A DNA stretch of 49,067 nt from Candidatus Bathyarchaeota archaeon (GCA_029879735.1 JAOUPS010000004.1:1-49067), one strand, 5' to 3'; shown: positions 24,088 to 32,470, numbered from the stretch's first letter. Notes: generated by a model not told the origin, from the letters alone. Numbers and translations: made by a program.

Positions 24088-24962
24088 TTGCTGTCGCCTA
24101 GCGGAATAGCGAGCTTTTATATTGATTCCCCTCTCAAAATTCCTAATCTCTGGAAGCTGAGCCGGAGACACTTCCGGGTTATGCTGAGTGACGGTAGATT
24201 CGTCAAACTCAACAAATTCGTGAACCGCTTAAGCATTAGAGACTTGCAGTTTTACTGTTGGAAACTCAAACCTTTGCACGTTTACTTTTCTGTTTTGAAT
24301 TGGCTGTTTCCGGAGCGTGTAGGTAAGAAATACAAGGCTAGATACTGCGTGCCTTTAAACGGCGAGTACGTGGTTGACGTTGACAGCTACATGATGCTTT
24401 TCAAGCATGAACATAAGCTTGATCCGGAATGGCATGTTTGCCAAGAATGTTTAGACATAAGCAAGCGGTTAACATTGCAGGTTTGCGAGGTAATAGAGAA
24501 TTACTACTCCAAGCTGGCGATAGTTTTCAGTGGAAGGTTAGGTTTCCACGTTCACGTTTTAGACTTTCATTATAAAGATTGGACCAAATATCGTCAGGAA
24601 AAACCTATTTGGTGCCACCAAACAGCACGGTTCAAATTCACACGGCTATTACAGAAACAAACCTTCGTCTTCGACAAAGCCCATTTTATAGTATCAGTTG
24701 ATCCCATGCGCATAGTCACGGTTCCAAATACTCTCAACGGAAAAAAAGGTTGATCTGCAAGTACGTAGGCGGAAGAGAAGATTTGGAGAGACTAAGCATT
24801 TCTGAGCTTCTGGAAGAATGTATGACTTTCAGCAAGTTTCAAGGTTACCCTGAGCCTCTCGATGGTTCTCACAAAAAACTGGGATTTCAATCCAGTCTAG
24901 GCAAGAACCGTAATGGGGCTGTGAAAAAAAGCGCTAAGAACACGGCGAGGGCAACATGGTGA
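24088..24962 (+). pseudogene. Archaeo-eukaryotic primase small-subunit (PriS-like) homologue interrupted by a -1 frameshift at A7
   Basis: The first frame (24088-24753, TTG start, 221 residues) carries a complete-looking AEP catalytic set: VVDVDSYMM (Asp97, Asp99), VFSGRLGFHVHV (Ser148-Gly-Arg, His154/His156) and SVDPMRIVTVPNTLNGK (Asp205), plus a CQEC pair between them. At GGA AAA AAA GGT TGA (24739-24753) the frame stops, but reading one base back continues as LICKYVGGREDLERLSISEL for 70 more codons to 24962, which fits how PriS proteins continue after the NTLNGKTG motif. So one base is missing, or there is -1 slippage at the A7 run. PriS makes RNA primers with PriL. The N-terminus and C-terminus are shorter than the usual 340-400 residues, so a divergent paralogue or decaying gene is likelier than the main primase. 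Confidence 0.7.
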
Positions 24963-25782
24963 GGGTAACCACGATGACGCCTTCGCCAAACCCTTTTCAT
25001 AGTAGACTCCGAAAAAGATCTTGGGTGAAAACCATGGCCTTGGAAGGACCTTTGGACAATTTCCTAGAAGACGCAAACAGAAAGCCAGGCGCGCGCGCCT
25101 TTCATGATACTACGTGTCGAAAAAAGCGGCAAAAGTAGGCTCAAAATTGTACTTAGGGCAGAGGTCCGAAACGCTTCTACGATTATCCCTACCCAAGGCA
25201 AATCGAAGAGATTATTCAAAAACAAAAAAGTTTCAAGGTTAAACTAGCTTTTGAGTTACCCCGCCGACGCCATCATGGAAAATTCCGCCGAGGACGCTCC
25301 CGTTGATTTGGGAAGCACACACGCGCGATTTCGATAACACATATCTATAGTAGTTTTTTGATGGTACCTTCCTTCCTTATTCCTATTCCAGTAATATCCT
25401 TACTGTACCATATGTGTATGCTGAACCAAGTATACGCTTTTTTGGGCCCTCAATTAGAAGGACATAATTGGTTGTCCTTTCCCCGTTGTCCCCGTAGTCC
25501 GTCAACCGTCCTTGTTGGTTGGTTGGATGGATTAAAATTTAGTTCTCCCTCTCTAAAATTGCGTGTACTCTTCAATGTTTTAAAAGATGAACTATGGTAA
25601 TTTCTTTATTCAAGTATCTAGACATACTCCGAATCTCCGTCGTAATTGTTAATTTTGAATTTTCCATAAATATGGTTCGTGAAGAGAGTGAGAATGGAGA
25701 AAATGTCGCTTGCGAACACATGGATTTGTATGCTTTAAGCAGAAAAATGGGGGTTTGCAGGGGACCTCTTCAATCAAGAGAT
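24963..25782. other. Decayed region downstream of the primase homologue
   Basis: No gene can be supported over about 820 bp. Near 25105-25248 one plus-strand frame reads MILRVEKSGKSRLKIVLRAE and stays open about 48 codons, looking protein-like but unrecognised; a different frame is open just before it, so a degraded gene end is possible. The perfect 14-bp palindrome AGGCGCGCGCGCCT sits at 25087-25100. From 25340 the composition becomes T-rich and low in complexity. A final open stretch ending near 25790 (MVREESENGENVACEHMDLY) overlaps the wrbA-like gene end and is not convincing. Confidence 0.35.
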
Positions 25783-26415
25783 TCAGGATGATAGTTTTCT
25801 TGCTATCGCTGTCAAGTGTTTTCCCAGATCCTTTGCCATTTTCAGCTCATTAGTCGTTGGCATTCGCTTGTATGGTGGACCGCTTCCAGCGACAGTTGAG
25901 GCTCCATATGGTGATCCACCTGCTATCTCTTCCATTGTCATCTGCTCCTTGAAGGAGTAGGGTAAACCCACCACGACAAAGCCATGATGTAAAAGTGTAA
26001 AGTGCGTTGAGATAATTGTTGTTTCTTGCCCACCATGTTGATTATTCGAGCTGGTAAACACTGCTGCCGGTTTGCCAATGAGATTGCCTTTCATCCAAAC
26101 AGGTCCGGTTTGATCCCAAAAGTTCCTCATCTGGGCGCACATGTTGCCGAAGCGAGTGGGAGTACCTATGATAGCTCCGTCAATATCGTCCAGATCCTTA
26201 CGAGGATCAGCGACTGGAACATCCCTCATTAAATCTTTCACCCTTCTTATCTCTTCATTCCAAAACTGCTCTGGGATAAGCTCAGCAACTTGTTTGAGAA
26301 TCGGCACACCGCCCGCCTCTCGGATACCTTCGACTGCTGCTTCGGCCATCCTGAAGATGTGACCATACATCGAATAGAACACGACAAGGATCTTGGGTTT
26401 ATGTTCATTCACCAT
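25783..26415 (-). CDS. WrbA-like NAD(P)H:quinone oxidoreductase (flavodoxin-fold FMN protein)
   Basis: 210 residues from the ATG at 26415, which has GGGAGGAAGAG just upstream; an extension of 32 codons upstream has no family similarity. Flavodoxin-fold FMN sites are visible: the phosphate loop as FYSMYGHIFRMAEAAVEGIR, the isoalloxazine loops as IIGTPTRFGNMCAQMRNFWD and TSSNNQHGGQETT, and the terminal YGASTVAGSG. WrbA-type enzymes are tetrameric FMN proteins that reduce quinones by two electrons and limit oxidative stress; length (about 200) and motifs agree. A 34-residue zinc-ribbon gene lies 115 bp upstream on the same strand and may be co-transcribed. Confidence 0.9.
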   Translation of the reverse strand: MVNEHKPKILVVFYSMYGHIFRMAEAAVEGIREAGGVPILKQVAELIPEQFWNEEIRRVKDLMRDVPVADPRKDLDDIDGAIIGTPTRFGNMCAQMRNFWDQTGPVWMKGNLIGKPAAVFTSSNNQHGGQETTIISTHFTLLHHGFVVVGLPYSFKEQMTMEEIAGGSPYGASTVAGSGPPYKRMPTTNELKMAKDLGKHLTAIARKLSS

Positions 26416-26529
26416 CTCTTCCTCCCTACTTTGAATTGTCCATCTCCTTTGGGTTGATTTGGCTAATACAATTTTCTCTTTGTACCACTGAACAAAGGAG
26501 CGCGCATACACTCCCTATACCTCGTTGGT

Positions 26530-26634
26530 TTATTTCTTGATCGCCAACTTTGCACCGCAAGCAGAGCACTTACCTTCTGCCGTGATTTTTGGCTGTTCCC
26601 CAACTTCTGCTCTACAGAGTCCGCACTTCACCAT
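26530..26634 (-). CDS. 34-residue zinc-ribbon microprotein
   Basis: A very short but well-supported gene. The minus strand has a perfect GTGGAGGTGA ribosome site (26641-26650) six bases before ATG 26634. The product, MVKCGLCRAEVGEQ followed by PKITAEGKCSACGAKLAIKK, has two CxxC knuckles (Cys4/Cys7 and Cys23/Cys26), the minimal zinc ribbon or rubredoxin-like metal site, and ends at TAA 26530-26532. CACTTAAAAGC about 60 bp upstream is a likely TATA box. It precedes the wrbA-like gene. It may be a small metal-binding partner or regulator; a single-domain zinc ribbon cannot be assigned further. Confidence 0.75.
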   Translation of the reverse strand: MVKCGLCRAEVGEQPKITAEGKCSACGAKLAIKK

Positions 26635-26790
26635 AAGAATTCACCTCCACTAATCCAACTGTTTTATTATGGATTTCTATTTGGAAGGTCTAAGCTTTTA
26701 AGTGGTTGTGACTGTGGAACAACAGCCACATATACTTAAATAACGCATGAATCTCCCGCAAAGCCCGCGCGAAAATGCCGAATGGTTAAG

Positions 26791-27405
26791 TCAACGTGCG
26801 ATATGGATAATGCTTGTTGGCGTGACAATTATTGAGACTCTTTCATCTTTTTCCTCAAAAGGAACATCCTCAACAACCTGCACGTCATGAACCGTTGTCA
26901 CAACCGGAATAACTCCAAACATCTCTTTCAGCATTTGTATTTCTACATCACCATAACCATGCCCCTTCCCAAGCCTATGCCCATACCTATCAACGGCAAC
27001 AGAACCCTCAACAACCAAGTCAGGTTTCGGAAAATCTCTCACTTCAACACCAAACCTGAATGCACCCTTAATCGTTGACGCAACCCGTTCTTTACCTTTA
27101 ACCTCAGCTGGATCAATCAAGACAAACCCTTTTTTAAGCCTCGGAGAAGCCATTATCAAAATCTTTCCATCCGCAAGGGCGTTCTCTCTCACCTTGCGCT
27201 GCGGCGAGTCTGGATTCACAAAAACAACTTTAGCCCTTTTCCATTCTTCAAGGCCCCTAAGCTTTTGAGCTGCAGCTTCTGCTCCAACGAAATTTGGGAT
27301 TCTACCCCGAACTGGAAGAGGAAAAACTGCGATTCCGGAGCATTCCATCCCGCTCCAAATCTTCTCTCTCAACAACTGCTTTCTTGAAGCTATACTCATC
27401 GTCAT
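26791..27405 (-). CDS. 5-formyltetrahydrofolate cyclo-ligase-family protein
   Basis: 204 residues matching the MTHFS (5-FTHF cyclo-ligase) family: an Arg/Lys-containing N-terminal helix (ASRKQLLREKIWSGME), the central FVNPDSPQRKVRENALADGK with the nucleotide-binding region, and the diagnostic GKGHGYGDVEIQML motif (canonical GxGxGYYD). The enzyme uses ATP to convert 5-formyl-THF to 5,10-methenyl-THF. In archaea the substrate may be a tetrahydromethanopterin or another folate-like one-carbon carrier, and some archaeal members may have drifted. It follows the KBL gene by about 43 bp on the same strand, so co-transcription with the threonine/glycine genes is likely and would link glycine-derived C1 units. 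Confidence 0.85.
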   Translation of the reverse strand: MTMSIASRKQLLREKIWSGMECSGIAVFPLPVRGRIPNFVGAEAAAQKLRGLEEWKRAKVVFVNPDSPQRKVRENALADGKILIMASPRLKKGFVLIDPAEVKGKERVASTIKGAFRFGVEVRDFPKPDLVVEGSVAVDRYGHRLGKGHGYGDVEIQMLKEMFGVIPVVTTVHDVQVVEDVPFEEKDERVSIIVTPTSIIHIAR

Positions 27406-27448
27406 CTACAACAAACAATGAAAAATGAGAGAGTAACGTTTGAAACTT

Positions 27449-28651
27449 TTAGATTATTCCTAGTTTTCTGCCGCCCTCTTTGAAGGCTTCCAACGCTCTG
27501 TCTAGCTGTGCTGTTGTATGTTTTGTGCACAGCTGAACTCTGATTCTGGCTTTTTCCCGTGCAACCATCGGGTAGAATATTGGCAATACGAATATGCTTT
27601 TTGTCCAGAGGTGGTCTGAGAGGTCCTTTGAGGTTTTGCTTTTGCCACACATCACAGGAATTATGGGTGTTTCCGTGTTGCCAGTGTCGAATCCCGCGTC
27701 TTTGAATCCGTCTAAGAGATAATTACGGTTTTCCCAGACTCTCCTGACGTGTTGCAGTTCTGTTTCCAGCACACCTATGGCTGCAGTACAAGCGGCGGCA
27801 ACACCTGGCGGAACAGCCCCGCTTAAAAGCCAGCTTCTAGACTTGTTATACGCGAAGTTGCGAAGGTCCTCGCCGCCAGTGACGTGGCCTCCTACGACGC
27901 CGAAAGCCTTTGAAAAAGTTCCCATCTCTACATGCACCTCGTCACGTCCAAGATGGAAATGACTTACAATGCCTCGTCCGCCCTCACCTAATACGCCTTC
28001 GCCGTGGGCGTCATCAACGTAGACTCCAGCGCCGTGTTCTTTGGCGATTTTGGCTATTTCGGATAGTGGTGCGAGGTCTCCATCCATGCTGAAGACTCCG
28101 TCTGTAAATATCCAAATATGTTTGTAAGAAGGATCATGTTTTTCCGCTTCATCCATCACGCGTGTCAAGTCCTCTATATCTTTATGTTTGAATATTGCTC
28201 TGTCAACGCGGCTCAGCCTCACTCCGTCGATTATTGAACCATGGTTCAGCTCGTCTGAAACGAACAAGTCTCCTCTACCAGCAAGCTGTGGGATAAGCCC
28301 CTCATTAGCCATGAATCCTGTTTGGAAAGTTAGCGAGGCTGGGGCGTTCTTGAACTTTGCAAGACGACGGTCCAATTCTTCGTGGAGAATCATGTTTCCA
28401 GAAATCGACCTATCGCTACCAGCACCGGCACCGTATTTTCTGGTTGCCTCTATCGTTGCCTCAACGACTTTTGGATGTGTTGCGAGGTTTAGATAGTTGT
28501 TTGCACAGAGCATCAGGACTTCTTTTCCGTCTACAGTGCAGATTGGTTCGCTTGCGCTTTCCAGAACCCTAAGCTGCCAGTTGAGGCTTTCACGAACCAA
28601 GCGTTGATATTCTTCACCTAAGTATTTTGTTGGATGACGTGAAACTGTCAC
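27449..28651 (-). CDS. kbl: Glycine C-acetyltransferase (2-amino-3-ketobutyrate CoA ligase) / KBL-BioF family
   Basis: About 400 residues, alpha-oxoamine synthase family of PLP enzymes. Visible motifs: YGAGAGSDRSISGNMILHEE, VSDELNHGSIIDGVRLSRVD (substrate and PLP stacking His), VYVDDAHGEGVLGEGGRGIV (Asp pairing with the pyridine N) and the Schiff-base Lys in VEMGTFSKAFGVVGGHV. The family includes Kbl, BioF and SPT; an L-threonine dehydrogenase gene directly upstream makes Kbl the best reading: 2-amino-3-oxobutyrate plus CoA to glycine plus acetyl-CoA. Start taken as GTG 28651, which has AAGGTG upstream; GTG 28660 is the alternative. AATATTAAAA near 28688-28698 on the minus strand is a TATA candidate. 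Confidence 0.9.
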   Translation of the reverse strand: MTVSRHPTKYLGEEYQRLVRESLNWQLRVLESASEPICTVDGKEVLMLCANNYLNLATHPKVVEATIEATRKYGAGAGSDRSISGNMILHEELDRRLAKFKNAPASLTFQTGFMANEGLIPQLAGRGDLFVSDELNHGSIIDGVRLSRVDRAIFKHKDIEDLTRVMDEAEKHDPSYKHIWIFTDGVFSMDGDLAPLSEIAKIAKEHGAGVYVDDAHGEGVLGEGGRGIVSHFHLGRDEVHVEMGTFSKAFGVVGGHVTGGEDLRNFAYNKSRSWLLSGAVPPGVAAACTAAIGVLETELQHVRRVWENRNYLLDGFKDAGFDTGNTETPIIPVMCGKSKTSKDLSDHLWTKSIFVLPIFYPMVAREKARIRVQLCTKHTTAQLDRALEAFKEGGRKLGII

Positions 28652-28660
28652 ATTAATCAC

Positions 28661-29062
28661 CTTCTAAAAAACTTAGCTTCACCTTCTTTTTAATATTTAC
28701 CCATAGCCTTTTCACAGTTAGATCGTTCTATTAGCATTTTGCCTTTCTTAAGCAGAAAATTGGAAAAGACGAGTTTTCATAGCGGGCCTTTGTGCTACGC
28801 TGAATCCGCAATCATCAGCAGAACCAAACGACTAGAAAACCGACTCGGAGAAAAACGACTAGAAATTGGAGAGGTCCGAAACCTCTCAGCTGTACGACGG
28901 GTCGGACAACGTCTTAGTGCTTTGAGATCACAAACCTCTCCAAGATAATACGCGCGCGCTAAGCTAAAAACGTTAATACCAACTTATCTAAGAACACGGA
29001 AGCAATGAAAAGTCGCTAGTTCATAGATGAATATTACGTAGACATGACCTTTAACGAGTACC
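28661..29062. other. Intergenic gap with alternative hairpins and a direct repeat
   Basis: About 400 bp between kbl and tdh. AAACGACTAGAAA occurs twice (28826-28838 and 28853-28865). Next, TTGGAGAGGT (28866-28875) can pair either locally with ACCTCTC (28881-28887, 7 bp, 5-nt loop) or over 10 bp with ACCTCTCCAA (28934-28943). GCGCGCG sequence follows at 28951-28959. A plus-strand frame of about 70 codons covers this but looks unlike protein. Candidate structured RNA or attenuator-like element; no known family recognised. Confidence 0.35.
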
Positions 29063-30040
29063 CTAGAGATTGCCTTCGGCAAAACGTTTTGCCAGTTTTT
29101 CTATCATATCCTTCGTCATAGCAGCCAAATCATACGTAGACTTCCAACTCCACTCTTCACGAGCTACACTATCATCTATTGACATGGGCCAAGAATCAGC
29201 AATCTTCTGCCTAAAGTCGGGTTTGTATTCGCATTCAAATCCCGGAATGTGCTTCTTGATTTCAGCCGCCAGCTCTCCGGCGGAGAAGCTGATTCCAGTC
29301 ACGTTGTAGCTCGTGCGGCATTTAATCCTAGACGAGTCAGCATCCATTAGGTCTATGGCTGCTTTGGTACAGTCCGGCATGTACATCATCGGTAGTACCG
29401 TGTCCTCTCTCACGAAGCACGAGTACCGCTTCTTCTCTAACGCCTCATAAAATATCTTTACAGCGTAGTCTGTTGTGCCCCCAACCGGAGGTGTCTCGCT
29501 GCTTATGATGCCGGGATAGCGGACGCTTCGAACATCCAAGCCGAATCGAATGAAGTAATAATTGCACAACAGTTCACCGGCAACCTTTGTGACACCATAC
29601 ATGGTTCTGGGAATCAAAACAGCATCTTGAGGCGTATCTACACGAGAAGTTTCTGGACCAAAGACCGCGATTGAGCTGGGCCAAAAAACTCGAACCACGT
29701 TATGTTCCCTTGCAACCTCGAGTACGTTGTAGAGGCCATCTATGTTTACGGCCCAAGCGAGTTGCGGATTTTGTTCGCCTATCGCTGAGAGAACCGCGGC
29801 TAAATGATAAATCGTGTCAACATCATATTTTTCAACAACTTTTCCGACATTGCCTTTTTTAGTGACATCCAAGTACTCGAAAGGACCTGAACTGAACAGT
29901 TTCTCGCTAGGTTTCCTCCTGTGCCCAGCAGCAATCACGTTGTAACTGCCATACCTTTTTCGTAGTTCCATCGTTAATTCAGAGCCTATTTGACCGGTAG
30001 CGCCCGTTACAAGAATTCTCTTCATGGTTTTTGTTGACAT
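29063..30040 (-). CDS. tdh: L-threonine 3-dehydrogenase, SDR (UDP-galactose-epimerase-like) type
   Basis: 325 residues, extended short-chain dehydrogenase. The NAD site is ILVTGATGQIGSELTMELRK, with LDVTKK and YHLAAVLSAIGEQNP after it; the active-site Tyr-x3-Lys is YGVTKVAGELL. Diagnostic for the TDH subfamily is VRYPGIISSETPPVGGTTDY with the following CFVREDTVLPMMYMPDCTKA, which distinguishes it from sugar epimerases. It oxidises L-threonine to 2-amino-3-oxobutyrate, the substrate of the kbl product immediately downstream on the same strand. Start ATG 30040 (GAGG about ten bases upstream). TGTTAAAAAGC at 30066-30076 on the minus strand is a good TATA box. Confidence 0.92.
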   Translation of the reverse strand: MSTKTMKRILVTGATGQIGSELTMELRKRYGSYNVIAAGHRRKPSEKLFSSGPFEYLDVTKKGNVGKVVEKYDVDTIYHLAAVLSAIGEQNPQLAWAVNIDGLYNVLEVAREHNVVRVFWPSSIAVFGPETSRVDTPQDAVLIPRTMYGVTKVAGELLCNYYFIRFGLDVRSVRYPGIISSETPPVGGTTDYAVKIFYEALEKKRYSCFVREDTVLPMMYMPDCTKAAIDLMDADSSRIKCRTSYNVTGISFSAGELAAEIKKHIPGFECEYKPDFRQKIADSWPMSIDDSVAREEWSWKSTYDLAAMTKDMIEKLAKRFAEGNL

Positions 30041-30065
30041 TCAGCAAGCCTCATTCATTAAAGTG

Positions 30066-30076
30066 GCTTTTTAACA
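30066..30076 (-). promoter_or_regulatory. TATA box of tdh
   Basis: TGTTAAAAAGC on the minus strand lies 26-36 nt upstream of the tdh ATG at 30040, which predicts a very short or absent leader, as often seen for first genes of archaeal operons. Confidence 0.45.
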
Positions 30077-30144
30077 TAACCGATGTTAGAATCTTCAAGA
30101 TATAAGAATTTTCAGATGGACAAGCGAACTCTTTCATACGGGTT

Positions 30145-30750
30145 TTATCTCACGCGAATCTCTAGTTTGCGGATCAACTCTCCAATGGGAGCCTCATGCT
30201 CGTCAACCTTTATTTTCACTTCCAATTTCTCTCGGTCAACTACAACTAGTGCTGCTGACCTTTCACCCCGCCTGTCCCCACCGCTTTCGCTTCCAGCCTT
30301 AAGTGCTCTTGCCATTCTCCAAGCTAATCCTCCGCTTGTCTTTTCAAATTCTTCAGCAATGCCTAGAACAACATTTTTCCCAGCAAGCAGATTTCCAATC
30401 ACAACGTAATTTTCGCCCGTTGCCGCTCCATGCCAGTCTGGAACACCGGTACCAGTGAAAACAGTCTTCCTTTTCGTGAAATCCATAATTGCCACTTGCC
30501 GAAGCTCTCTTCCAGAGTCTTCCATTAGAAGCTTGTTCAAAGCCTCCTTTGGGGACAAACCATTCGCCAACAATTCTAATCCTTTTGTTCCATATGCGAC
30601 ATTTGTGTATGCTTGCGTGGCTATCACGCCGACTCCTAGCATTGCGTGTGGGACCCTGTCGCCTACTGATGTGGAGCCTGAAGCAACAGCGACCCCCATT
30701 AATTTGGAATCGGGTGACATGGCTAAAATAGAAAAAGTTCCGGTTTTCAT
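30145..30750 (-). CDS. DUF1028-family protein (Ntn-hydrolase-like fold)
   Basis: 201 residues from the ATG at 30750, chosen because GGAGTGA lies upstream and the family begins with the TFSI(L/V)A segment seen here at residues 4-9. Other family features: GVAVASGSTSVGDRVPHAM, GVGVIATQAYTNVAYGTKGL and the C-terminal acidic DRREERSAAL-type GDRRGERSAALVVVDRE. DUF1028 proteins adopt an Ntn-hydrolase-like fold and are often near peptidases or amino-acid catabolism genes; activity is unproven. It diverges from the NAD-kinase-like gene with a 77-bp gap holding a likely shared TATA region. Confidence 0.88.
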   Translation of the reverse strand: MKTGTFSILAMSPDSKLMGVAVASGSTSVGDRVPHAMLGVGVIATQAYTNVAYGTKGLELLANGLSPKEALNKLLMEDSGRELRQVAIMDFTKRKTVFTGTGVPDWHGAATGENYVVIGNLLAGKNVVLGIAEEFEKTSGGLAWRMARALKAGSESGGDRRGERSAALVVVDREKLEVKIKVDEHEAPIGELIRKLEIRVR

Positions 30751-30794
30751 TTTGCCAGTCACTCCACAGTGCAAATGTATTAGCTTGCCAAAAT

Positions 30795-30803
30795 AGTTTA
30801 TAG
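30795..30803. promoter_or_regulatory. Shared divergent promoter region
   Basis: AGTTTATAG lies 25-33 nt before the ATG at 30828 (plus strand) and 45-53 nt before the ATG at 30750 (minus strand, CTATAAACT). It may serve as TATA box in both directions for the DUF1028 and NAD-kinase-like genes. Confidence 0.35.
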
Positions 30804-30827
30804 CTTGCGCAATAAATCTTGTCACTG

Positions 30828-31961
30828 ATGAAATTTATGAAGCTGGGTTTCATCGTTAATCCGATAGCGGGCATGGGAGGAAGGGTAGGGCTAAAAGGGA
30901 CAGACGATGTCTTGAAAGAGGCAATCGCTAGAGGAGCCAAGCCAGTAGCACCTAAAAGAGCAGTTGAATTCCTCCAAAGATTGAAAGAAAACATGACGGA
31001 AATGCCCATACGGATTGAAATTTTGACATGCCCCAAGATAATGGGTGAAGGAGAAGCAAAAAAGGCAAGACTTCCAGTTCAAGTTTTACCCCTAAAAATC
31101 GGCGAGGAAACAACAGCGGAAGACACAAAAACCGCGGTTAAACTGATGATAAAGGCAAATGTGGATTTGATAGTTTTTGTTGGTGGAGATGGCACAGCCA
31201 AGGACGTTTTTGATGCTATGCATGGTTGCATTGCAGTGCCAGTTTTGGGTCTCCCTTCAGGAGTAAAAATGTACAGCGGCGTTTTTGCGGTGAACCCTTC
31301 AGACGCCGTGGATGTTGTTTTGGCCTTTGCCAAAAACCAAACGGAAATGGCAGAGTTTGATATCATGGATGCCGATGAGACAGCCATTCGAGGCGACACC
31401 TTCGTGGTGAAGCTTCACGGTTTTCTGAAAGGACCATTTCTTCCTATGCGGATTCAAGGAAGCAAACAAGTAAGCCCGGAAACGGTTGATGAGAAGGAAA
31501 ACCAAACAGCCATAGCGAGATTCATAATAGAAGAGATGAAGCCGGAAGCCACATACATACTCGGTCCAGGAACAACTGTTAAACTTGTTGCAGAACTTTT
31601 GGGCGTGGAAAAGACGGTTCTGGGCGTGGACATTTACAAAAAAGGCAAAATCGTTCTTGACGTGAATGAAGAAAGGATTCTAGGGGAAGTGGAGGACTGG
31701 AAGGACACTTGGATTGTTCTTTCGCCAATTGGGCATCAAGGAATTCTTCTGGGGAGGGGAAACCAGCAGATAAGCCCGGAAATCATAAAATGTGTCGGAA
31801 AACAGCGAATAGTCGTTGCGGCGACAAGAAGCAAGCTTCGAAGCATTGACGGCGGCGTGTTAAGGGTTGACACTGGAGATGCGAAAGCGGATAATATGCT
31901 TAAAGGATACATTAAAGTTGTCACAGACTATAGAGAATGGCGGCTCATGCGAGTACAGTGA
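30828..31961 (+). CDS. COG3199-type predicted ATP/polyphosphate-dependent NAD kinase
   Basis: About 377 residues. The N-terminal MKLGFIVNPIAGMGGRVGLK and the central IVFVGGDGTAKDVFDAM are the conserved NPxAG and GGDGT motifs of the NAD kinase / diacylglycerol kinase superfamily; GLPSGVKMYSGVFAVNP is specific for the COG3199 branch found mostly in archaea. A C-terminal beta-rich domain (LGPGTTVKLVAELLGVEKTV) completes the usual length. The enzyme is expected to phosphorylate NAD to NADP or a related substrate, though proof for this branch is thin. Start candidates are ATG 30828 and ATG 30837; an in-frame TTG at 30819 overlaps the promoter. Confidence 0.82.
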   Translation: MKFMKLGFIVNPIAGMGGRVGLKGTDDVLKEAIARGAKPVAPKRAVEFLQRLKENMTEMPIRIEILTCPKIMGEGEAKKARLPVQVLPLKIGEETTAEDTKTAVKLMIKANVDLIVFVGGDGTAKDVFDAMHGCIAVPVLGLPSGVKMYSGVFAVNPSDAVDVVLAFAKNQTEMAEFDIMDADETAIRGDTFVVKLHGFLKGPFLPMRIQGSKQVSPETVDEKENQTAIARFIIEEMKPEATYILGPGTTVKLVAELLGVEKTVLGVDIYKKGKIVLDVNEERILGEVEDWKDTWIVLSPIGHQGILLGRGNQQISPEIIKCVGKQRIVVAATRSKLRSIDGGVLRVDTGDAKADNMLKGYIKVVTDYREWRLMRVQ

Positions 31962-32065
31962 TGTGAATCCGTTTTTCATGTTTTCAAGTGATTCTCTTTC
32001 ACGGTTAAGACTTGAAGTAGAGGCTAATCAATCTGCACGTATATCGGAAAAATGATGTAACATTC

Positions 32066-32470
32066 CTACGGACAGAATGTGCATTGCCCTTTTCTTTTCT
32101 GCTCCGCAATCCATGCTTCGATTCCGATTTCTCTCATTCTTTTCGAGTTTTCGACAGTCCTCTTATGATGTAATATGCCATCTGAGCTGAATTCACTCAC
32201 TATTGTACATGGAAACTCTTCGCATTGAAAACAATATTGAAGCCCTCTCTTTTTTGCACAGAGCATCATTTTGCATTCAGGACTCCAATGACGATCAAGT
32301 AGTCCTCTACATCCCTCGCAACTTACCTGCTCTGGTTTTACAGTCTCATTGCGTTCTTTCCTAAACCAATCTACTATTTCTTCCCGCAACTTTTCATTGC
32401 CATGACCAGCTTGATATATGTCACACCTCGCACAGTTCAGACCACAAACTGCAATAACCCATTTTTTCAA
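32066..32470 (-). CDS. DUF3795-domain protein (short)
   Basis: About 134 residues with the DUF3795 cysteine pattern: VCGLNCARCDIYQAGHGN at the N-terminus, SCEGCRGLLDRHWSPECKMM in the middle and CAKKRGLQYCFQCEEFPCTI, closing with CTFCP. The cysteines most likely bind zinc or an Fe-S cluster. It corresponds to the N-terminal domain of the protein at 7318-8358 but lacks the long C-terminal part. The TTG at 32470 is favoured as start because AGGAG lies ten bases upstream and the Cys motif follows directly; a TTG at 32509 would add 13 polar residues and better suit the TATA candidate near 32555-32565. Function unknown. Confidence 0.75.
   Translation of the reverse strand: MKKWVIAVCGLNCARCDIYQAGHGNEKLREEIVDWFRKERNETVKPEQVSCEGCRGLLDRHWSPECKMMLCAKKRGLQYCFQCEEFPCTIVSEFSSDGILHHKRTVENSKRMREIGIEAWIAEQKRKGQCTFCP

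Noticed and set aside
25358-25791. Two short open frames before the wrbA-like gene
   Set aside because: Low-complexity, T-rich sequence with no ribosome site; the second overlaps the end of the wrbA-like gene. They are described as part of the decayed region only.
28739-28948. Arg/Leu/Glu-rich 69-codon frame between kbl and tdh
   Set aside because: Its apparent coding character comes from direct repeats and hairpin arms; a structural RNA reading explains the sequence better.
30353-31036. A 227-codon minus-strand frame covering the DUF1028 and NAD-kinase starts
   Set aside because: It runs through two well-supported genes in wrong frames and shows no family features.
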